From: an uncultured Megasphaera sp.
GTDB taxonomy: Bacteria; Bacillota; Negativicutes; Veillonellales; Megasphaeraceae
Length of the DNA: 27,479 bases
Direction of reading: 5' to 3'
NCBI GenBank assembly: GCA_900540735.1
Contig: UQHB01000037.1
Location: 1-27,479, forward strand
Within the stretch, counting starts at the first letter, position 1; the number at the start of each line of letters is the position of its first letter. The notes under the pieces are model-generated. The model was given only the letters and a program-made list of their open reading frames with translations. It did not search any database and was not told the origin of the DNA. A program made the translations under genes and the position numbers. Below are positions 24,068-27,479 of this stretch, one piece after another.

Positions 24068-24466
24068 ATGAAAATAGCAGTTACGTATGACCAAGGGAAT
24101 GTATTCCAGCATTTTGGCAAATCCCAGTACTTTAAATTCTATACAGTCGACATGCCGAGCGGTACCATTACAGCAGCTGAAGTGGTGCCGACGAATGGCA
24201 GCGGCCACGGCGCGCTCGCAGCCTTCCTCAAAGAACACGGCGTAGATGCAGTCATTTGCGGCGGTATCGGCGGCGGTGCCCAACTGGCCTTAGCCGATGC
24301 AGGCATTGCCCTCTATGGCGGTGTCACTGGCGACACGAATGAAGCGGTCCAGCATCTCTTGCTTGGAGATTTACAATATAATCCGAATCTGCGCTGCGAC
24401 CATCACGGCCACGGCACAGGCGACCAAGCTTGCAGCGACCATGGCTGCGGTCATCATCAGGCATAA
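24068..24466 (+). CDS. NifX/NifB-type Fe-Mo cofactor-binding domain protein with His/Cys tail
   Basis: The protein has 132 residues. The first 105 or so match the dinitrogenase iron-molybdenum cofactor-binding fold: MKIAVTYDQGNVFQHFGKS, GHGALAAFLKEHGVDAVICGGIGGGA, then GDTNEAVQHLL. The last 25 (CDHHGHGTG...CSDHGCGHH) form a His/Cys-rich, probably metal-binding tail. Such stand-alone proteins occur in many anaerobes without nitrogenase and may handle metal or Fe-S clusters. No nif genes are seen here. AAAGGAGG precedes ATG, and terminators isolate the gene. Confidence 0.88.
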   Translation: MKIAVTYDQGNVFQHFGKSQYFKFYTVDMPSGTITAAEVVPTNGSGHGALAAFLKEHGVDAVICGGIGGGAQLALADAGIALYGGVTGDTNEAVQHLLLGDLQYNPNLRCDHHGHGTGDQACSDHGCGHHQA

Positions 24467-24471
24467 CGACT

Positions 24472-24501
24472 AAGCCTTGCTCTGTAGAGCAGGGCTTTTT
24501 T
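24472..24501 (+). terminator. Rho-independent terminator after the NifX-like gene
   Basis: AAGCCTTGCTCT (24472-24483) pairs with AGAGCAGGGCTT (24486-24497) and is followed by T residues. Confidence 0.85.
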
Positions 24502-24505
24502 GCGC

Positions 24506-24538
24506 AAAAAAAAGAGCAAGGACTCATGCCCTTGCTCT
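24506..24538 (-). terminator. Rho-independent terminator of the thioesterase gene
   Basis: AGAGCAAGG (24513-24521) pairs with CCTTGCTCT (24530-24538). On the minus strand the stem is followed by eight T (plus-strand A run 24506-24513). Confidence 0.85.
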
Positions 24539-24566
24539 CTGGATGGTACGTCTATACGAGATTCAT

Positions 24567-24971
24567 TTATTTTGCTAATTCTTTTTTAGCTTCTGCTTTG
24601 GCCTGGAACGGAGCAGATTCAACGATGAAGCGGTCATGTGTAGCTTCGCCAACGAGACCAGCGTTATCGAATGCTTCGATTTTGAAGGTTAATTTTTTGC
24701 GGTCCTGTGCAGTCAACGTAGCTTTAGCTGTAACGGTGAGGCCAATCGGTGTAGCTGCGACGTGTTTGACGTTCATAGCGATACCAACGGTGTTATAGCC
24801 TTCTGGGAGCTGCGGGTCGCAAGCGTTGATAGCAGCATGTTCCATGAGGGCAACCAAAGCCGGTGTAGCATAAACCGGAGATTTGCCACTGCCTAATTTA
24901 ATGGCTGTATTATCTTCCGTTACTGCTTCAGAAACTTCTGCATGCGAATTAGCTTTTAATGTGAAATCCAT
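24567..24971 (-). CDS. Hotdog-fold thioesterase, FlK (fluoroacetyl-CoA thioesterase)-like
   Basis: The protein has 134 residues, one hotdog domain. T36 (YATPALVALMEHA), E44 and H70 (MNVKHVAATPIG) fall at the spacing of the catalytic Thr-Glu-His triad of the fluoroacetyl-CoA thioesterase FlK (8 and 26 residues apart). GEATHDRFIV near the end also matches. Members of this wider family in anaerobes probably hydrolyse some acyl-CoA, and true fluoroacetate specificity cannot be claimed. AAGGAGG lies seven bases before the ATG. A TGGTATAGT -10 (25016-25011) lies upstream. It is monocistronic and divergent from the next gene. Confidence 0.82.
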   Translation of the reverse strand: MDFTLKANSHAEVSEAVTEDNTAIKLGSGKSPVYATPALVALMEHAAINACDPQLPEGYNTVGIAMNVKHVAATPIGLTVTAKATLTAQDRKKLTFKIEAFDNAGLVGEATHDRFIVESAPFQAKAEAKKELAK

Positions 24972-25077
24972 GATGGTTCCTCCTTAAAGTAAGTTACAAT
25001 TTATACATACACTATACCATACTTAGGGAATAATGACTAGTCTTTACGAAAAAAATATACTAAAATTATATACAATT

Positions 25078-25106
25078 TTGACAGCGTCTAGAGAATAGTA
25101 TACAAT
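25078..25106 (+). promoter_or_regulatory. Promoter of the secreted-protein/aldolase operon
   Basis: TTGACA (25078-25083), a 17-bp spacer and TACAAT (25101-25106) lie 41 bases before the chosen GTG start. Confidence 0.8.
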
Positions 25107-25147
25107 TAATTTAACTATAGTTTCGTAGAATTAGAGGAGTGACGACA

Positions 25148-25828
25148 GTGAAAGTGAACGTAAAAATCCTAATACTGCTGGCCGCTATGGTCCTCTCTGT
25201 AGGGACCGGCGTTTGGGCCAAAGATAAAGGAACCCCTGTGAAAATGACCAACTGGGGCGTTGTCTACGTACCTGATGATGTATACTGGCAAGAAGGCAAC
25301 CAGCCCATGCTCACAGCCAGCAGCTATGACAATGATGTCGTAACCATGCTCGAACAGATTTACCCCTTAGAACCGGCGACGTACCAAGTCGTCCAAAAAG
25401 ACGGGGGCATCTTCCGCTATGGCTACGTAGCCCGGTATAGTGCTAACCTTTGGGAAATCGAAGCAGCTGTGCAGCGCAAAGAACAAGAAAACGCTTACTT
25501 ACGGGACATTGGCAGTCGTCCCAATATGGCGAAACTGCTCCAACAAGCAAACGACCAAATGAATGACCGTTTGCCCCAAGGGTTCCGCATGACCAAACCT
25601 ATTACGGCGAAGAAAATCAAAGGCAAAACCTTCTATGAAGGCACGTGGGAACGGACTCTCGTCATCAATGACAATGCTTTCACCGAAACCATCCAGGGCA
25701 TTGCCTATCAGCACGGCGATTACCTTGAAATTGCCTTGATTTTTGCTAACATTGCCGACCCCAATGACAACCTCATCCAGACGATGACCAATCTGTTTGA
25801 AACGGCAGATAAATTGCCGAAAAAATAA
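25148..25828 (+). CDS. Secreted hypothetical protein
   Basis: The protein has 226 residues. A Sec signal peptide (KVNVKILILLAAMVLSVGTG) is cleaved near VWA-KD. The mature part is mixed, with NWGVVYVPDDVYW near the start and a helical, Gln-rich middle, and lacks cysteines and membrane segments. GTG 25139 overlaps the GAGGAG ribosome site, and GTG 25148, eight bases after it, is preferred. I do not recognise the family. It is first in a probable three-gene operon with the aldolase-like gene (20 nt later) and a second small secreted protein. Confidence 0.78.
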   Translation: MKVNVKILILLAAMVLSVGTGVWAKDKGTPVKMTNWGVVYVPDDVYWQEGNQPMLTASSYDNDVVTMLEQIYPLEPATYQVVQKDGGIFRYGYVARYSANLWEIEAAVQRKEQENAYLRDIGSRPNMAKLLQQANDQMNDRLPQGFRMTKPITAKKIKGKTFYEGTWERTLVINDNAFTETIQGIAYQHGDYLEIALIFANIADPNDNLIQTMTNLFETADKLPKK

Positions 25829-25848
25829 CTCCTAAAGAGAGGATGTAG

Positions 25849-26886
25849 ATGATGATACGCTTTGAATGTGATTATTTAGAAGGGGCTCCGCAAGCAGTCT
25901 TAGAAGCCCTCATGAATGCCAGTGCCCAGCAAAACCCGGGCTATGGCTTTGACAGCCATTGTGACCGTGCGAAAGACCTAATCCGTAAAACCTGTGAAGC
26001 CCCGTCGGCAGGTGTCCATTTCCTCGTCGGTGGGACCCAAGCCAATTTGACGATTATTGCAGCCTGTTTAAAAGACTACCAAGGCGTCATTGCGCCCGTA
26101 ACGTCCCATATTTTCAATCACGAAACAGGAGCCATTGAAGCCACAGGCCATAAGATTTTAGCCATCCCTACAGACGACGGCAAACTGACAGCTGCGCAAG
26201 TGCGCAAAGCTTGCCAAGACTACTGGACAGAAACGCATAAACTCTTTTTCGTCCAGCCAGGTATGGTCTACATCTCGCAGACCACCGAAGTCGGTACGAT
26301 GTACTCCAAAGTGGAACTCGCTGCCATTTACGACGTGTGCCGTGAATACCATATGAAACTCTTCATCGATGGCGCGCGCCTGGGTTATGCCTTAGCTGCT
26401 CCGGGAAATGATATTACCTTTGCAGACCTGCCGAACCTGTGCGATGTCTTTACCATTGGCGGTACCAAACAAGGAGCCCTCTGTGGGGAAGCCGTCATCA
26501 TTACGGACCCTGGCGTAGATAGTGAATTCCCGTACTATATGAAACAACGAGGGGCACTCCTCGCTAAAGGCTGGGTCGTTGGCGTGCAGTACGAAGCCCT
26601 CTTTGCCGACGGGTTGTACCTCAAACTTGCCGGTCATGCCGCAGACCTTGCCGTCAAGATTCATCATACCCTTAAAGATATGGGCTATACCTTCCTCTAT
26701 GACCACCTTACGAACCAGCAGCTTCCTATCCTCACAGCCGACCAATTCCATACCCTTAATAATGCCTTTGCTGTAGACCACTTCGCGGACTTACCGGACG
26801 GACGCATTGCCGCGCGGATTTGTACGTCTTGGGCGACAAAAGAAGAAGACGTAGACGCACTGCTGCACTTCATGAAAACCTTATAA
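25849..26886 (+). CDS. Low-specificity L-threonine aldolase-like PLP enzyme
   Basis: The protein has 345 residues in the threonine aldolase/beta-eliminating lyase family, which cleaves threonine or allo-threonine to glycine and acetaldehyde. Features visible are GYGFDSHCDRA near the start, FLVGGTQANL, SHIFNHETGAIEATGHK, D174 in FIDGARLGYAL and the PLP lysine K207 in TIGGTKQGALCGEA. ATG ATG at 25849 and 25852 are both usable after AAGAGAGG. It lies between two secreted-protein genes with gaps of 20 and 22 nt, an unusual setting. It is a second threonine-consuming enzyme in this window. Confidence 0.87.
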   Translation: MMIRFECDYLEGAPQAVLEALMNASAQQNPGYGFDSHCDRAKDLIRKTCEAPSAGVHFLVGGTQANLTIIAACLKDYQGVIAPVTSHIFNHETGAIEATGHKILAIPTDDGKLTAAQVRKACQDYWTETHKLFFVQPGMVYISQTTEVGTMYSKVELAAIYDVCREYHMKLFIDGARLGYALAAPGNDITFADLPNLCDVFTIGGTKQGALCGEAVIITDPGVDSEFPYYMKQRGALLAKGWVVGVQYEALFADGLYLKLAGHAADLAVKIHHTLKDMGYTFLYDHLTNQQLPILTADQFHTLNNAFAVDHFADLPDGRIAARICTSWATKEEDVDALLHFMKTL

Positions 26887-26908
26887 TTATGGAAAAGGAG
26901 AAGGATGG

Positions 26909-27262
26909 ATGAAGAAAATTCTTCTAATACTTGTGATGGCTATATCCTTTGTAATGCCGTCTTTTGCTGAAAATTGGTATTGGATTGGAACATCAAAGTC
27001 GGGAGAGCAGTGGTTTATTGATAATGACTCAGTCATTAAAGACAATCAGGAAGCTACTGTTTGGATTAAAGCTAATTTGCCGGATGGTACAAGCGAATTA
27101 TCTAGAATAACAATTACTCGTGATTATAGATTTAAACAATTAAGCTATTTGGCATATGATATGAATGGTAAGGTTATCAAGAATGTCCCTATGGATTTAT
27201 GGGGGTGGTTAGATATACCACCAGGAAGTACAGCAGAAGCAATTTATCATGTTATTTGGTAA
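26909..27262 (+). CDS. Small secreted hypothetical protein
   Basis: The protein has 117 residues. A signal peptide (KKILLILVMAISFVMPSFA) is followed by ENWYWIGTSKSGEQWFIDND, ANLPDGTSELSRITI and a tail with DLWGWLDIPPGSTAEA. The Trp/Tyr-rich beta pattern (W-x-W-I ... W-F-I-D) weakly recalls surface-adhesin-E-like proteins of Gram-negatives; this is a guess. Codons are clearly more AT-ending (TTATCTAGAATAACAATT) than in the upstream genes, suggesting later acquisition. AAAAGGAG precedes ATG. The gene ends 24 nt before the inverted repeat and has no terminator of its own. Confidence 0.72.
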   Translation: MKKILLILVMAISFVMPSFAENWYWIGTSKSGEQWFIDNDSVIKDNQEATVWIKANLPDGTSELSRITITRDYRFKQLSYLAYDMNGKVIKNVPMDLWGWLDIPPGSTAEAIYHVIW

Positions 27263-27339
27263 TAGATAGAAAAAAAGCTAGTATAAAATGATGTGTACCC
27301 AGAATCCTGGACACTGTAATGACAACTAAATAAGATGGT

Positions 27340-27479
27340 TTAGATGGATGCTAACCGGTATGTTACCGGTGGCATCCATTTTGTTTTCTGTTGAATACGT
27401 TCCGTATTGTAATAATGAATATAGTTTTTACAGCAGATGAAAATTGCGCGAAGGAAGTATATATTCCCTCACATCCATA
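27340..27479 (-). pseudogene. C-terminal fragment of IS3-family OrfB transposase, frame-broken (right copy)
   Basis: It is identical in sequence to the left fragment, including the five-base homopolymer (27425-27429, T on the plus strand) where one base is missing relative to a continuous OrfB frame. The stop codon is at 27342-27340. Confidence 0.7.
27344..27388 (+). terminator. IS-borne rho-independent terminator after the small secreted-protein gene
   Basis: The mirror of the left hairpin: ATGGATGC and GCATCCAT arms with an inner ACCGGTA/TACCGGT stem, followed by TTTTGTTTT on the plus strand. It would end the 25148-27262 operon transcript. Confidence 0.7.

Larger units (their letters stand above)
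27287..27479. repeat. Right arm of the 193-bp inverted repeat bounding the window
   Basis: This is the exact mirror of 1-193 apart from three mismatches near the IS terminus. Confidence 0.95.
27289..27479 (-). mobile_element. 3' end of an IS3-family (IS150-like) insertion sequence, right copy
   Basis: It has the same IS end as at the left edge, in opposite orientation, beginning TGATGTGTACCCAG. The OrfB tail reads right to left toward the host genes. The boundary is 26 nt after the stop of the small secreted-protein gene. The element is cut by the window edge. Confidence 0.85.

Overview
The window looks like chromosomal DNA of an anaerobic, low-to-mid GC member of the Negativicutes, most likely Megasphaera or a close relative. 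This is inferred from the gene families and the strong AGGAGG-type ribosome sites, not from a database match. Most genes are ordinary housekeeping or amino-acid-metabolism genes. The interest lies mainly in the intergenic DNA and in a few poorly characterised gene sets.

Both ends of the window are the same end of one IS3-family (IS150-like) insertion sequence. They form a 193-bp inverted repeat (1-193 and 27287-27479) with three mismatches. The window is therefore probably a contig bounded by two inverted IS copies. Each IS end encodes the C-terminus of the OrfB transposase, apparently frameshifted, and carries a terminator hairpin that faces the adjacent host gene.

Layout from left to right. 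220-1680 (-): NhaD-type Na+/H+ antiporter, with a palindromic operator-like site at its promoter. 1903-2349: UspA-family stress protein. 2477-6263: three-gene membrane cluster (DUF2157, GDYXXLXY-like, LppM-like with coiled coil). 6370-7611: flavodiiron protein for O2/NO detoxification. 7825-9539 (-): frameshifted AAA-ATPase/PD-(D/E)XK gene. 9706-11049: secreted phytase-like esterase whose ribosome site lies inside an inverted repeat. 11111-11266: 51-residue small ORF. 11390-13398: DNA-repair-type radical SAM protein and its TIGR03915-type partner, behind a promoter with a SOS-box-like site. 13484-15576: DUF1934 protein and argS. 15632-17245: pyrG. 17365-18543 (-): Fsr-like MFS exporter. 19079-20278: class I/II aminotransferase. 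20373-20449: tRNA-Ile(GAU). 20870-23993: threonine ammonia-lyase, amino-acid permease and RidA. 24068-24466: NifX/NifB-type cofactor-binding protein. 24567-24971 (-): FlK-like hotdog thioesterase. 25148-27262: secreted protein, threonine-aldolase-like enzyme and small secreted protein.

Two functional themes stand out. The first is threonine use: uptake by a permease, deamination to 2-oxobutyrate, removal of the reactive enamine by RidA, and a separate aldolase route to glycine and acetaldehyde. The second is stress and repair: flavodiiron protein, universal stress protein, and the putative SOS-controlled radical SAM operon. Around pyrG and the MFS gene there is a family of 65-nt palindromic elements. 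Two copies differ strongly in their arms yet keep base pairing. A third copy is split by a 69-nt insert that folds into its own hairpin. This repeat family is the best candidate here for something undescribed.
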